Origin: Sutcliffiella horikoshii
Lineage (GTDB): Bacteria > Bacillota > Bacilli > Bacillales > Bacillaceae_I
Direction of reading: 5' to 3'
DNA: 64,000 nt
Assembly (NCBI RefSeq): GCF_008180725.1
Contig: NZ_VTEV01000006.1
Location: 191,600-255,599, forward strand
Positions within the stretch are counted from its first letter, which is position 1. Each line of letters opens with the position of its first letter. This document shows, piece by piece, positions 34,613 to 44,039 of this stretch. Below the pieces are notes generated by a model. That model made no database searches. It was not told the origin of the DNA and was given only the letters and a program-made list of their open reading frames with translations. Both the position numbers and the translations under genes were made by a program.

Positions 34613-35218
34613 TTGGAGATACTATTAATAAGGCATGGACAATCAGAAGCAGATATTCTTCAAGTTCATGAGGGGAGAGCAGACTACCCTTTGACAGAAC
34701 TTGGAAAGATGCAGGCAAAAAGGCTGGCTTGCCGATTAAACGAGCATTGTCCTCCGGATATCATATGGACCAGTACATTAAAAAGAGCGTCAGAAACCGC
34801 CGCTATATTGGCTGAAGAAGTGGGCTGCATGGTAATCAAGGAACCAGGTCTGATGGAATTTAACAACGGGGTCCTTGCAGGTTTACCTAGAGAAGTGGCA
34901 GCTACTAAGTATCCATTGCCGCCGGGAGGAAGAAAACCACATGAGAGGATTCAGAATGGAGAATCTGAAATTGAATTTCGCATGAGGGCCGAAATGACGT
35001 TATCAAAAATCTTAACTGAGAGTTCTGCTGTTGTCAGAATTGCGATTGTGTCACATGGGGGAACTACATCTAATTTATTGAAAGCACTGCTGCAGTTACC
35101 CGTTCATACGAACATTAAGTTCCCGACAGGAGATACAGGAATGCACATTATCAGGAAAAATGATGAAGGTTTATCTGTTGTTTCATTGAATAATTCAGAG
35201 CACTTATATAATATGTAA
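34613..35218 (+). CDS. Histidine phosphatase family protein
   Basis: 201 residues from a TTG behind AAGGGGGTG. The phosphoglycerate-mutase-like signature LLIRHGQSEAD (His8 as phosphate acceptor) and the second motif IVSHGGTT are present, with TSTLKRASETAAI for the conserved Arg. Its substrate is unknown; such enzymes cleave varied phosphate esters. Confidence 0.88.
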   Translation: MEILLIRHGQSEADILQVHEGRADYPLTELGKMQAKRLACRLNEHCPPDIIWTSTLKRASETAAILAEEVGCMVIKEPGLMEFNNGVLAGLPREVAATKYPLPPGGRKPHERIQNGESEIEFRMRAEMTLSKILTESSAVVRIAIVSHGGTTSNLLKALLQLPVHTNIKFPTGDTGMHIIRKNDEGLSVVSLNNSEHLYNM

Positions 35219-35220
35219 TC

Positions 35221-35259
35221 GGGTTATGCAAGCGTTGTGCTGCATAACCCTTATTTTTT
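35221..35259 (+). terminator. Terminator
   Basis: GGGTTATGCA (35221-35230) and TGCATAACCC (35241-35250), then a T-rich run. Confidence 0.9.
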
Positions 35260-35272
35260 GTTCTATATAACT

Positions 35273-35630
35273 CCGCTGATGATTTCCGTAAATGGCTTCG
35301 CTTTCCTAGGGGCTGAGAAAAGCCTCCTCGCTGCGCCTGAAGCCACTAAAAAAGTATCTTGATTGGAGTTTGATGATTAAACACCGCTGATGATTTCCGC
35401 AAATGGCTTCGCTTTCCTAGGGGCGGTGCTTGAGCCTCCTCGCTGCGCTGCGGGGTCTCAAGCTACCGCTATCTCCCTCAGGAGTCTTCGCCTTTTGCTC
35501 CAATCATCAGCTAGGAAATATTTAAAACGTTACGTTATCAGTTTTTCAGTGGCCTCGCTGCGCTGTGGGGTATCAAGCTACCGCTATCTCCCTCAGGAGT
35601 CTTCGCCTTTTGCCACAATCACCACCTAGG
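35273..35630. repeat. One complete and two truncated copies of the dispersed repeat
   Basis: A 5'-part copy (35273-35371, interrupted after CCTAGGGGCTGAG), a full subtype I copy (35384-35513, ends CGCTGATGATTTCC and CCAATCATCAGC) and a 3'-part copy (about 35551-35630). End sequences in the full copy have changed together to TGATGATT/AATCATCA. The whole gap before patB is repeat material; open frames crossing it are not genes. Confidence 0.85.
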
Positions 35631-35652
35631 TTTTCTTCTTATTTTTATCCTC

Positions 35653-36822
35653 TTAACTCAGGGCAGTTTTTAGTCTTAGAAGGCCTTCTTGTAAGGTTGC
35701 TCTTGTGCAGGCTACATTCATGCGAAGAAAGCCGTTTCCTTCTTTGCCGAACTTGCTTCCGGACTCAAGGGCAAGCTTTCCTTTATGAAGGAGACGGCGC
35801 TTGAGTTCTTCCTCTCCTAATCTTAGGTTGCTGCAATCAATCCAGAGCAAGTAGGTCCCGTCCGGCTTGCTTGCGGATACATTAGGAATCTCTTTATGAA
35901 TATAGTCCACTGCGTAATCCATGTTGGCTTCTATATAATGCAACACTTCGTCAAGCCACGGCTTCCCATGCCTGTAAGCTGCTTCCATTGCAGAGACACC
36001 TAGCATGTTCAACAAGAAATGGCCCTGCCTTTTTAAGAAAAATTCCAATTCTTCACGGAGCGATTGGTTTGCAGTGACCATTGCAGCAGCCTGTAATCCA
36101 GCTATGTTGAAAGTCTTGGTCGGTGAAATACAAGTAACGGTCTGCGTAGCAATGTCCTCAGAAATAGATGCAATGGGATAATACGTGTGATTATTGAATG
36201 CTAGATCAGCATGTATGTCATCGGAAACGATGATCACTTGGTGCTTAACACAAATCTTGCCAAGCTTCTCTAATTCCATCCGAGACCAGACTGTGCCACC
36301 TGGGTTATGAGGATTGCATAATAAAAGAAGCTTTACATCGCTATCTAGTTGTTCTTCGAAATGTTGAAGGTCCATATGATACCGGCCATCTCTATATTCC
36401 ATAGGACTAGTTATTAATTTCCGATCATTATTTGTAACCATGTCATAAAAAGGATAATAGACAGGAGAAAAAACGATAACCTTGTCCCCTGGGTTTGAAA
36501 AGGTTTGGATGGTCGCGCTCAATGCTGGAACCACACCTGAAATATAGGTGAGCCATTCTTGTTTAAGCTTCCAGTTGTGTTGTTTTTGAAACCAGCTTAC
36601 AACGGCATCGTGGACAGATGGGGAAATGGAAGTGTACCCGTAAATTCCATGTTGTGCCTTATCCATAATTGCTTGGGTTACCTCTTTTGGTGCCTGAAAG
36701 TCCATGTCAGCCACCCACATGGGCAATACATCACTACTTCCAAAAACGCGAGCTGTTTCATCCCATTTGATACTCGAAGTATTTTTTCTGCTGATGTGTT
36801 CGTTGAAATCATAGGTTTTCAT
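35653..36822 (-). CDS. patB: PatB, C-S lyase (MalY/PatB family aminotransferase-like)
   Basis: 389 residues. PLP fold type I, MalY/PatB pattern: WVADMDFQAP (about 37-46), HGIYGYTS, LCNPHNPGGTVW, VSDDIHADL and PLP lysine in SPTKTFNIAGLQ. PatB cleaves cystathionine or cysteine-thioether C-S bonds. It lies at the same place as patB in the B. subtilis yug region. ATG behind GGAGGCG. Confidence 0.92.
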   Translation of the reverse strand: MKTYDFNEHISRKNTSSIKWDETARVFGSSDVLPMWVADMDFQAPKEVTQAIMDKAQHGIYGYTSISPSVHDAVVSWFQKQHNWKLKQEWLTYISGVVPALSATIQTFSNPGDKVIVFSPVYYPFYDMVTNNDRKLITSPMEYRDGRYHMDLQHFEEQLDSDVKLLLLCNPHNPGGTVWSRMELEKLGKICVKHQVIIVSDDIHADLAFNNHTYYPIASISEDIATQTVTCISPTKTFNIAGLQAAAMVTANQSLREELEFFLKRQGHFLLNMLGVSAMEAAYRHGKPWLDEVLHYIEANMDYAVDYIHKEIPNVSASKPDGTYLLWIDCSNLRLGEEELKRRLLHKGKLALESGSKFGKEGNGFLRMNVACTRATLQEGLLRLKTALS

Positions 36823-36927
36823 AGATGTTCATCGCCTCCAATCAATTCGATCTGAGTCTACTAAACAATTTCCAAAAAACAAGGTATAATATGCAGTAAA
36901 TGTTGTTGAAAGCAAGGTGGAAGTATC

Positions 36928-37191
36928 ATGTTAAAAGCAAGTGTGAATGTTCGATTAATGGAAAACTTATTGCAATGGGATCCACTAGGCTATGGTGTTG
37001 ATGCCTATGAAACGGAATGTGTGGATGTTGTTCAAGCAGTGCATGAACTTGACGATACAGAAATATTAGCAAAAAAAATCCAAGATATTTATGAATTTTC
37101 TTTTGAGGAGTTTATCCCCCTATCCAAATGCAAAGCAAAGGCGCTAGAGCTCATGGTCATAAAAAACGAAGAGGATTCTTGTTCTTTATAA
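36928..37191 (+). CDS. yugE: YugE-like protein (DUF1871)
   Basis: 87 residues with MENLLQWDPLGYGVDAYETE and ECVDVVQAVHELDDTEILAK, a small helical protein typical of DUF1871. Start ATG at 36928 has AAGGTGGA upstream. Function unknown. Position between patB and yugF matches B. subtilis. Confidence 0.82.
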   Translation: MLKASVNVRLMENLLQWDPLGYGVDAYETECVDVVQAVHELDDTEILAKKIQDIYEFSFEEFIPLSKCKAKALELMVIKNEEDSCSL

Positions 37192-37240
37192 TAAGCCTTT
37201 GATTCTTAATTGTCATGAAAATAAGCTTCCTCATAAAAAG

Positions 37241-37274
37241 GAGAAAAGCTGGTGAGAGCTTTTCTCTTTTTATT
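37241..37274. terminator. yugE/yugF terminator
   Basis: GAGAAAAGCT (37241-37250) and AGCTTTTCTC (37257-37266), perfect 10-bp stem, then T-rich sequence. Confidence 0.85.
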
Positions 37275-38121
37275 ATGGAGAGGTTTGCAGAAAGTCTAAA
37301 ATGTTATCATGCACATCTTGCGGCTTTTCCTCTGGAAGTAGGTGACCTGTTTTTTTATAAGTGATTAACCGGGAGTTCGGCAAGTCTTTATGAAGCCTCT
37401 TTCCGACCTCAAGAGGAACCACTTTATCCTCTTCCCCCCAAATCAATAGGCTTGGTGTTTCGATCTTTCTTAATATCTCGGCAGCAAGATCGCCTTCCCG
37501 ATCGCGGATCATTCTCGTTAATGCCACAAAAATTTGGTCATCATAAAAAGGTTCTGTATATCCCGCGATCATCTCGTCATCAATTAATGAATGATCATAA
37601 ACCACGTTCAATAAATTTTGGATAGGGCCCTGTCTTGCCAGCCAATATTTTAACCATACATAGAAGTATGGAATGCGTGATGAGTAAATGATGGACCTGC
37701 GCATTCTTTTTAAATAACCTGAGCTACACAACAGGACCACTTTTTCAACGAGTTCAGGTTTCTGATTACTAATGTTCAAGGATATCTGTCCACCCATTGA
37801 ATGTCCAATTAAAACAGTGCGTTTGATCCCTAACTTATCAAGAAGGGAGATTACGACTTTTGCCATGTTTTCATAGGAATACACGAATGTTTTGGATTTT
37901 CCACTTTTCCCAAATGGCGGTAAATCAATAGCGAGAACCGTGTATTCTTTTGTTAGCAATGGTATTAAGCGGCGAAAGCTGAAAGAAGAAGAAAGAAACC
38001 CGTGGATAAGGACAAGTGTTGGTTTATTGGTAAAGGGAGATTTAGAGTCATGGTGAAACTCATAAAACACATTGATCCCCCCAATATTGGTCGTAAATTG
38101 ATTGGTCTTCATCTCTGTCAC
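37273..38121 (-). CDS. yugF: Alpha/beta hydrolase YugF
   Basis: 282 residues. Oxyanion motif LIHGFLSSSFSFR, nucleophile elbow LIGHSMGGQIS, acid LLIWGEEDKVVP and His in KTGHLLPEE. Substrate unknown. Conserved neighbour of alaRT. Confidence 0.88.
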   Translation of the reverse strand: MTEMKTNQFTTNIGGINVFYEFHHDSKSPFTNKPTLVLIHGFLSSSFSFRRLIPLLTKEYTVLAIDLPPFGKSGKSKTFVYSYENMAKVVISLLDKLGIKRTVLIGHSMGGQISLNISNQKPELVEKVVLLCSSGYLKRMRRSIIYSSRIPYFYVWLKYWLARQGPIQNLLNVVYDHSLIDDEMIAGYTEPFYDDQIFVALTRMIRDREGDLAAEILRKIETPSLLIWGEEDKVVPLEVGKRLHKDLPNSRLITYKKTGHLLPEEKPQDVHDNILDFLQTSP

Positions 38122-38276
38122 TCCTGGTTTGAATTGTTATAGGTATTTTATCCTCTCATTGCTATTTCAAACCTTTGTATTTTCTTGAATATGTTCTGTA
38201 AAATAATCGTAATACATTTAGGCGGAATATTTGCTATAATGAGTCAATGTTTATATGAAGGAGATGGCCAAAGCGT

Positions 38277-38777
38277 ATGCAATTAACAGAAAAAGAATTG
38301 GATTTGCTTCAAATCATTGAAGAAAACGGAAGGATCAATATAGATGTACTTTCGAAAATGGTGGAACTAACAGAAGAAGAAACAGATAGTATGTTGAAAA
38401 GGTTGGAAGAAAAACGAGTCATCGTGGAGTACGGAGCAGTGATTGATTGGCGCAAAGTCGACAATTTTGAAGGCGTGACGGCGATGATTGACGTGAAAGT
38501 GACACCAAAGCGTGAGGTCGGTTTCGATGAAATAGCAAAAAATATTTATCGGTTTCCAGAAGTTAAATCAGTTTATTTAATGTCAGGGGCATATGATTTA
38601 TCAGTCGTAATAGAAGGGAAGTCACTTTCTCAGGTTGCGAATTTTGTTTCTGAAAAACTTTCTACCTTAGATTCGGTTATCTCAACGACTACCCACTTCA
38701 TCTTAAAAAAATATAAACATGATGGAACGATCTTTGATCAGGGAGAAGATGATCGTCGAATTGTGGTGTCCCCATGA
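38277..38777 (+). CDS. alaR: AlaR, Lrp/AsnC-family regulator
   Basis: 166 residues. N-terminal winged HTH (LLQIIEENGRINIDVLSKMV), then the RAM ligand-binding domain (EVGFDEIAKNIYRFPEVKSV; YLMSGAYDLSVVIEGKSL). The 4-bp overlap with alaT (ATGA) indicates one transcript. The B. subtilis pair alaRT serves alanine metabolism. A TATAAT at 38238-38243 may be its -10. Confidence 0.9.
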   Translation: MQLTEKELDLLQIIEENGRINIDVLSKMVELTEEETDSMLKRLEEKRVIVEYGAVIDWRKVDNFEGVTAMIDVKVTPKREVGFDEIAKNIYRFPEVKSVYLMSGAYDLSVVIEGKSLSQVANFVSEKLSTLDSVISTTTHFILKKYKHDGTIFDQGEDDRRIVVSP

Positions 38778-39934
38778 AAACCAGAGTCGCAAAACATGTT
38801 CAAAACCTTCAGCCTTCTGGGATTCGTCGATTTTTCGATTTAGCTGCGAATATGGAAGGTGTTATCTCCTTAGGAGTGGGCGAACCAGATTTCGTAACAT
38901 CGTGGGGAGTGAGGGAAGCCTGCATTGCTTCTTTACATAATGGACATACATCCTATACAGCAAATGCAGGATTGCTGGAATTAAGAAAAGAAATCAGCCG
39001 TTATTTAGTCGAGCAATTTGAAGTAGAGTATAGAGCTGAAACGGACGTAATTGTCACAGTGGGAGCAAGTCAGGCGTTGGATCTAGCGATACGCGCAATT
39101 GTTGACCCTGGTGATGAAGTGATGGTGATTGAACCGTGTTTCGTTTCCTATGCTCCCCTCATTGAATTGGTTGGTGGCACTGCCGTTAGAGTAGGTGCAG
39201 ATGCAGAGAAAGGGTTCAGTATTGACTTTCATGAATTAGAACAGTCCATTACAGACAGAACGAAGGCAATACTTCTTTGTTTCCCTAACAACCCGACTGG
39301 TACAATGCTTTCAAAAGACGAACTCATGAAAGTAAGTCAACTTGTTGAAAAACATGATTTGCTCGTTATATCAGATGAAATTTATGCCGAGTTAAGCTTT
39401 GATGAGAAGTTTACCAGCTTTGCCACTCTTCCCCGAATGAAGGAACGTACCATTTTAATATCAGGTTTCTCCAAAGGCTTTGCAATGACGGGTTGGCGAT
39501 TAGGTTTTGTAGCGGGTCCCACCGACATTATTGAAGCCATGTTGAAAATTCATCAGTATGCGATGATGTGTGCTTCTACTATGGCACAATATGGCGCCAT
39601 TGAAGCGTTAAGAAATGGTCGTCAGGATATTGAAGCAATGAAAAAGAGTTATCGTAGACGGCGCAATTATTTTGTGTCTTCTCTAAATGAGATAGGACTC
39701 GATTGTCACAATCCTGGGGGTGCATTTTATGCTTTTCCATCTGTCAAGCATACTGGACTTAGCTCACAGGAATTCGCAGAAAGACTGCTGTTAGAGGAAA
39801 AAGTGGCAGTGGTACCTGGAAATGTCTTTGGAAAAAGCGGGGAAGGATATGTTAGGTGCTCTTACGCATCGTCTTTGGAACAGCTACAAGAAGCGATTAA
39901 AAGGATGGAGCGATTTGTAAAAGAGTATCGCTAG
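38774..39934 (+). CDS. alaT: AlaT, PLP aminotransferase (alanine transaminase type)
   Basis: 386 residues, class I aminotransferase: GVGEPDFVTSWGVREA at the start, CFPNNPTGTM, ISDEIYAELSF, PLP lysine in SGFSKGFAMTGWRLGF, and GEGYVRCSYA near the end. It overlaps alaR. B. subtilis AlaT makes alanine from pyruvate. Substrate is taken from synteny. Confidence 0.9.
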   Translation: MKTRVAKHVQNLQPSGIRRFFDLAANMEGVISLGVGEPDFVTSWGVREACIASLHNGHTSYTANAGLLELRKEISRYLVEQFEVEYRAETDVIVTVGASQALDLAIRAIVDPGDEVMVIEPCFVSYAPLIELVGGTAVRVGADAEKGFSIDFHELEQSITDRTKAILLCFPNNPTGTMLSKDELMKVSQLVEKHDLLVISDEIYAELSFDEKFTSFATLPRMKERTILISGFSKGFAMTGWRLGFVAGPTDIIEAMLKIHQYAMMCASTMAQYGAIEALRNGRQDIEAMKKSYRRRRNYFVSSLNEIGLDCHNPGGAFYAFPSVKHTGLSSQEFAERLLLEEKVAVVPGNVFGKSGEGYVRCSYASSLEQLQEAIKRMERFVKEYR

Positions 39935-39945
39935 TACAAAAAAAG

Positions 39946-39972
39946 GGACCAAGTCCAACGTGGACTTGGTCC
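39946..39972. terminator. Hairpin after alaT
   Basis: A perfect 12-bp stem (39946-39957 with 39961-39972, GGACCAAGTCCA and complement). A8 precedes it, so it is a better terminator for leftward than rightward transcripts. Confidence 0.65.
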
Positions 39973-40058
39973 TAACAAAAGGGGGAATACTAGAAAGCCT
40001 TGATGGTATAAGTATTCCCATCTAGATTATTTTTAAAACCTGATTTTTAGAAAATTCT

Positions 40059-40421
40059 TTATTGAGTGCTATATTTTTTTTCATACAATACTTGCATTAC
40101 ATTTAAGAAGTCTTCATCTGAAAAATCTTTGGCTTTTCTGAGAATTAACTTAGCTCTTTTAACCCCTACCTCTTTAATTAGTTCTTCTAGTTCTGGATCT
40201 AGACCTGTTGGATTTTTGGAAGTAAAGGATTCTAGTAGTTCAGAAGCAGGTACATCTAAAACCGTAGAAATTTTTAAGATGGTTTGCATGTCGGGTGTTT
40301 GTAAGCCAGCTTCATACTTTTCAATGGTGCCGGTTCCGACACGAATCTTGAGAGCAAGTTCGGCAGCGGACATTTTTGCTCGTTCCCGATAAAAACGGAT
40401 GTTTTCCCCAATATTTCTCAT
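40059..40421 (-). CDS. XRE-family helix-turn-helix regulator
   Basis: 120 residues from the ATG at 40421 (TTGGAGG site). HTH: IRFYRERAKMSAAELALKI then TIEKYEAGLQTPDMQTILKI. The C-terminal half is helical and charged (ELEELIKEVGVKRAKLILRK). No linked toxin or phage gene; target unknown. Confidence 0.88.
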   Translation of the reverse strand: MRNIGENIRFYRERAKMSAAELALKIRVGTGTIEKYEAGLQTPDMQTILKISTVLDVPASELLESFTSKNPTGLDPELEELIKEVGVKRAKLILRKAKDFSDEDFLNVMQVLYEKKYSTQ

Positions 40422-40630
40422 TCCGATTACCTCCAATGTAAGCAATTTCTTACTTTTATCATACCATGTTTAATCTAGAGAAAGTTTGAACATATTTTTA
40501 CTCTTTCAACATTAGTTTATAATTATTCTGCGTAATTCATGAACAAAAGGTTATTTTCTACATTCAAAGGATATTAGTGACCAAATGCACAAATAATACT
40601 GAGGACTCCAACTATCAAGAAAAGTATTTT

Positions 40631-40659
40631 TGATTAAGTATCGAATTTGTGGTATAATC
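40631..40659 (+). promoter_or_regulatory. SigA promoter of yugI
   Basis: TTGATT (40631-40636), 17 bp, TATAAT (40654-40659), giving a leader of about 45 nt before the ATG at 40710. Confidence 0.7.
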
Positions 40660-40709
40660 TTTTATTGCGTTCAATGTGTATAAAAATTAAATTATTTAGG
40701 AGTGTTTTC

Positions 40710-41117
40710 ATGTCTGATAAATTCGAAATTGGAAGTGTATTAACTGGTAAAGTAACAGGTATTCAACCTTACGGAGCGTTCGTTGCGCTTGACGAAGAAA
40801 CTCAAGGTCTTGTTCATATTTCTGAAATTACGCACGGTTATGTGAAAGATGTAAACGAACATTTGAAAATGGGCGATGAGGTTCAAGTAAAGGTTCTTTC
40901 TGTTGACGAAAAGTCTAACAAAATCAGCTTGTCTATCAAAGCTACTCAAGAAGCTCCTGCTGAAGCTCCAGCAGCTGCACCAAAAAAACCTAAGAAGCGT
41001 CAAGCTACTGTAGTGAAAAACCACACAGAAGCGGCTCCTGGCGGTTTCAACACATTAAAAGACAAATTAGAAGAGTGGATCGAGCAATCTAACCGTAACG
41101 ACCTAATCAAGAAGTAA
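40710..41117 (+). CDS. yugI: YugI, S1-domain RNA-binding general stress protein 13
   Basis: 135 residues from the ATG at 40710 (TTAGGAGTG site). S1 domain about 5-75 (GSVLTGKVTGIQPYGAFVAL; GLVHISEITHGYV), then an Ala/Pro-rich linker and basic KKPKKRQ, and a helical end. B. subtilis YugI/GSP13 binds ribosomes or RNA under stress. Confidence 0.92.
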   Translation: MSDKFEIGSVLTGKVTGIQPYGAFVALDEETQGLVHISEITHGYVKDVNEHLKMGDEVQVKVLSVDEKSNKISLSIKATQEAPAEAPAAAPKKPKKRQATVVKNHTEAAPGGFNTLKDKLEEWIEQSNRNDLIKK

Positions 41118-41134
41118 TCTTGGTTAAGTGAGAG

Positions 41135-41162
41135 AGACATCCTGTGAGGGGTGTCTTTTTTT
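41135..41162 (+). terminator. yugI terminator
   Basis: AGACATCC (41135-41142) pairs with GGGTGTCT and is followed by T7. Confidence 0.8.
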
Positions 41163-41187
41163 AATGCTGATTAAATGGAGGTAATAC

Positions 41188-41532
41188 GGTTGATTTCCGT
41201 TCCAGGCGCTTCGCTTGCCTGCGGGCGGTCCGTGAGCCTCCTCGGCTGCGCCTCCGGGGTCTCACCTGTCCCTTCCTCCCGCGGGCGTCTGCGCGCCTTC
41301 CACTCCAATCAACAAAGTGGCTTCATTCAATGAAGGGTATTGGAAAAGAAATCTGACCGAGTTAAATGAAATAGCATTAACATATGATTTAAGGAATTTT
41401 TAGCTGTGGATTGGAGCAAATGGTGGAGACTCCAGCGGGGGAGTAACGGTAGCTTGAGACCCCACAGCGCAGCGAGGAGGCTCAAGCACCGTCCCGCGGA
41501 AAGCGAAGCCATTTGCGGAAAGTAACAGCGGT
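41188..41532. repeat. Composite repeat: subtype II, spacer, inverted subtype I
   Basis: 41188-41312 is a subtype II copy (GGTTGATTTCCGTTCC to CACTCCAATCAAC; inner CTGCGGGCGGTCCGTGAG). A spacer of about 90 bp follows, then a subtype I copy in the opposite orientation (41402-41532, AGCTGTGGATTGGAGC to GGAAAGTAACAGCGGTG). The same order, orientation and related spacer occur at 56167-56506. The rest of 41533-41709 shows no gene. Confidence 0.88.
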
Positions 41533-41709
41533 GTTTAACCAATCAACTATCGGTTATTTTTGTGATGTCCAATTACTACGATTTCCGAAATATCACAATA
41601 ACCCATAAAAAAGTCACAATCAAAGCCGAATTAGTTACAATACCCAGCAAATTAGTTACAATCAGCCTCATAAAAGTAACAATCCTCCTTATCTAAGCCA
41701 CAAAAATGA

Positions 41710-41738
41710 AAACCGCCACTGCTTAAGAGGCGGTTTTT
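41710..41738 (-). terminator. yuzA terminator
   Basis: AACCGCC (41711-41717) and GGCGGTTTTT (41729-41738); A-rich on the other side, so it can act in both directions. Confidence 0.75.
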
Positions 41739-41744
41739 GTGGGT

Positions 41745-41978
41745 TTATCGAGTTGGTCTTGGTTCAACTTCACTTTCATGCTGCTCAGATGGCACAAAAA
41801 GAAGCCCTAGGTTGATTAGTCCGGCAATTCCAACTAGACCGTATATAATACGGGATAAGGCTGCGCTTTGGCCACCAAAGATTGCTGCTACTAGATCGAA
41901 TTGGAAGAATCCGATCAATCCCCAGTTAATAGCTCCGACAATAGTCAATACTAGTGCAATACGTTGAATAGTACTCAT
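41745..41978 (-). CDS. yuzA: YuzA-like DUF378 membrane protein
   Basis: 77 residues, two membrane segments. DUF378 pattern: IVGAINWGLIGFFQFDLVAA (about 14-33) and RIIYGLVGIAGLINLGLLF. Acidic soluble tail. Function unknown. ATG after GGAGGGAATG. Confidence 0.9.
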   Translation of the reverse strand: MSTIQRIALVLTIVGAINWGLIGFFQFDLVAAIFGGQSAALSRIIYGLVGIAGLINLGLLFVPSEQHESEVEPRPTR

Positions 41979-42161
41979 AACATTCCCTCCTTGAGAATAT
42001 AAGTGCTTTCCCTCATATATTTTGTAACTGAACGAAAATTATTCATTTATAAAATTTTTTTGTTGTAGCATGATAACAGTGGGCAATCACGGGCTTGAAG
42101 CTAAATCATTGCAAGCAATGAAAAAATCATCCATAATCATGACAAAAGGGAGGTAATAGTA

Positions 42162-43325
42162 ATGGAAAATTTTACTTTTTATAATCCGACAAAGCTACTA
42201 TTTGGGAAAGGGCAACTTGAAACATTGCCGCAAGAAATGGAGGCATACGGCAAGAATGTTCTCCTTGTTTATGGTGGAGGAAGCATTAAAAGAAGCGGGC
42301 TTTACGATAATGTGATAAATACGTTACATAAAGCAGGTGCAACAATAACGGAGCTTGCGGGTGTGGAACCTAACCCTAGATTATCCACAGTCAGAAAAGG
42401 TATCGAGCTTTGTAAAGAAAATCAAATTGATTTCCTTTTAGCAGTCGGCGGAGGAAGTGTAATTGATTGTACGAAAGCAATCGCTGCAGGTGCCAAGTAT
42501 GATGGAGATGTGTGGGATATTGTACTTAGAAAACATATTGCTACAGAAGCTCTGCCTTTTGGAACAGTATTGACTCTTGCTGCAACAGGCTCTGAGATGA
42601 ATGCAGGCTCTGTTATTACAAATTGGGAAACGAATGAGAAATATGGTTGGGGCAGTCCTGTGACATTCCCGAAGTTTTCTATTCTAGACCCAGTTAATAC
42701 ATTTACTGTTCCAAAAGATCACACTGTTTATGGTATTGTTGACATGATGTCACATGTGTTAGAGCAGTATTTTCATCAGACAACCAATACACCACTGCAA
42801 GATCGTATGTGTGAGGCGGTTCTAACTACCGTGATGGAAACGGCTCCCAAGCTTTTAGAAGATCTGGAAAGCTATGAACACCGCGAAACGATACTGTTCA
42901 ATGGAACCATCGCGCTTAATGGTATGCTACAGATGGGCTATCGTGGAGATTGGGCAACTCATGGCATTGAGCATGCTGTTTCTGCCATCTATGATATTCC
43001 GCATGCAGGTGGATTGGCGATTCTGTTTCCAAATTGGATGGAGCATGTAATGGATGCAAATCTTGGCCGATTTAAGCAGTTGGCTGTTAGAGTGTTTGGC
43101 GTGCAAGACAATGGCTCATCTGACAAGGAAATAGCTTTAGAGGGTATTCGCAGACTACGCGAATTCTGGTCAAGCCTTGGAGCTCCTACAAGATTAGCCG
43201 ATTATGATATTGATGGTAAGAACATTGACAAAATGGCTGAGCATGTTATGTCACGAGGTGCAGTGGGGAACTTTAAATCACTTTCACATGAAGATGTCAC
43301 TTCTATCTTGAAAGCATCCCTATAA
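42162..43325 (+). CDS. yugJ: Iron-containing NAD(P)H-dependent alcohol dehydrogenase (YugJ/BdhA type)
   Basis: 387 residues. Type [19 protein letters not shown] at the start, [18 protein letters not shown] (about 94-111), [14 protein letters not shown], metal ligand His residues in [10 protein letters not shown] and [20 protein letters not shown] (split). B. subtilis has two tandem copies (yugJ, yugK); only one is here. It reduces aldehydes such as butanal or methylglyoxal-type substrates; natural role uncertain. Confidence 0.9.
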   Translation: MENFTFYNPTKLLFGKGQLETLPQEMEAYGKNVLLVYGGGSIKRSGLYDNVINTLHKAGATITELAGVEPNPRLSTVRKGIELCKENQIDFLLAVGGGSVIDCTKAIAAGAKYDGDVWDIVLRKHIATEALPFGTVLTLAATGSEMNAGSVITNWETNEKYGWGSPVTFPKFSILDPVNTFTVPKDHTVYGIVDMMSHVLEQYFHQTTNTPLQDRMCEAVLTTVMETAPKLLEDLESYEHRETILFNGTIALNGMLQMGYRGDWATHGIEHAVSAIYDIPHAGGLAILFPNWMEHVMDANLGRFKQLAVRVFGVQDNGSSDKEIALEGIRRLREFWSSLGAPTRLADYDIDGKNIDKMAEHVMSRGAVGNFKSLSHEDVTSILKASL

Positions 43326-43327
43326 AA

Positions 43328-43364
43328 AAACTGGCAGAACCGATACGGTTTTGCCAGTTTTTTT
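43328..43364. terminator. Bidirectional yugJ/mrpG terminator
   Basis: ACTGGCAGAACC and GGTTTTGCCAGT form a long stem ending in T7 (rightward) and A7 (leftward). Confidence 0.88.
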
Positions 43365-43366
43365 GC

Positions 43367-43765
43367 TTATGCTTCAGTATGGACTTTTTGTCTTTTTTCT
43401 ACTTCTTTCTTTGTTTTAGGCCGTTCTTTTGTTTCTAAATCATCCTGAACTGTCTTTTCCCAGAGTGGAACTCTAGTATAATAGGCTGCTCTTGATATGA
43501 GATGTCCTGCAACAGGTGCTGTAATAAAAACAAACACTATTCCAAGTACCAAGCGTGCACTGAAATAATTGTCTGCAAACCAGAAATATAGTAAAGCCCC
43601 AATTAGAATTAACAAGACACCAAGTGTAGCGCTCTTGGATGCTGCGTGACTGCGTGTATATACATCCGGGAGTCTAATTAAGCCAATGGTCGTTACTAAG
43701 CTAAGAAGAGAACCTAGCAGTACGACAAGGCCAATAAATATGTTAATTGTCTCTGTCATACTCAA
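43367..43765 (-). CDS. mrpG: MrpG, Na+/H+ antiporter subunit G
   Basis: 132 residues, three membrane segments. MnhG/MrpG pattern: LVVLLGSLLSLVTTIGLIRL then PDVYTRSHAASKSATLGVLL. Lys/Glu-rich cytosolic tail. Last gene of the operon, overlapping mrpF by 23 bp. Required for the assembled antiporter. Confidence 0.93.
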   Translation of the reverse strand: MSMTETINIFIGLVVLLGSLLSLVTTIGLIRLPDVYTRSHAASKSATLGVLLILIGALLYFWFADNYFSARLVLGIVFVFITAPVAGHLISRAAYYTRVPLWEKTVQDDLETKERPKTKKEVEKRQKVHTEA

Positions 43766-44039
43766 TTATCTCTCCTTTTTGCAGAAATTTAGAAAATGCG
43801 ACCGTACCTACAAAAGCAATGACCCCGATTAATAGTATGACTTCTAAGAAGGCATCTGTCCTTAACATGATAGACGTAATGGCTGTAATGGCAATCAGAT
43901 TGATTCCAATAGAATCTAATGCCATTACACGGTCCGGCACGGAAGGACCTTTAATAACCCGATATACAAGTCCTAAAGTTGCGATGGAAAGGATTATTAA
44001 GCTGATAGATAGTAATAAGTCAAACGTACTTTCAATCAT
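43743..44039 (-). CDS. mrpF: MrpF, Na+/H+ antiporter subunit F
   Basis: 98 residues, three membrane segments. KGPSVPDRVMALDSIGINLI (about 29-48) is the MrpF signature. It starts one base after the mrpE stop. B. subtilis MrpF was also linked to cholate efflux. Confidence 0.93.
   Translation of the reverse strand: MIESTFDLLLSISLIILSIATLGLVYRVIKGPSVPDRVMALDSIGINLIAITAITSIMLRTDAFLEVILLIGVIAFVGTVAFSKFLQKGEIIEYDRDN

Noticed and set aside
35390..35804. Two 79-codon open frames
   Set aside because: They cross repeat copies and the antisense of patB; the peptides (e.g. QATAISLRSLR) recur wherever the repeat occurs.
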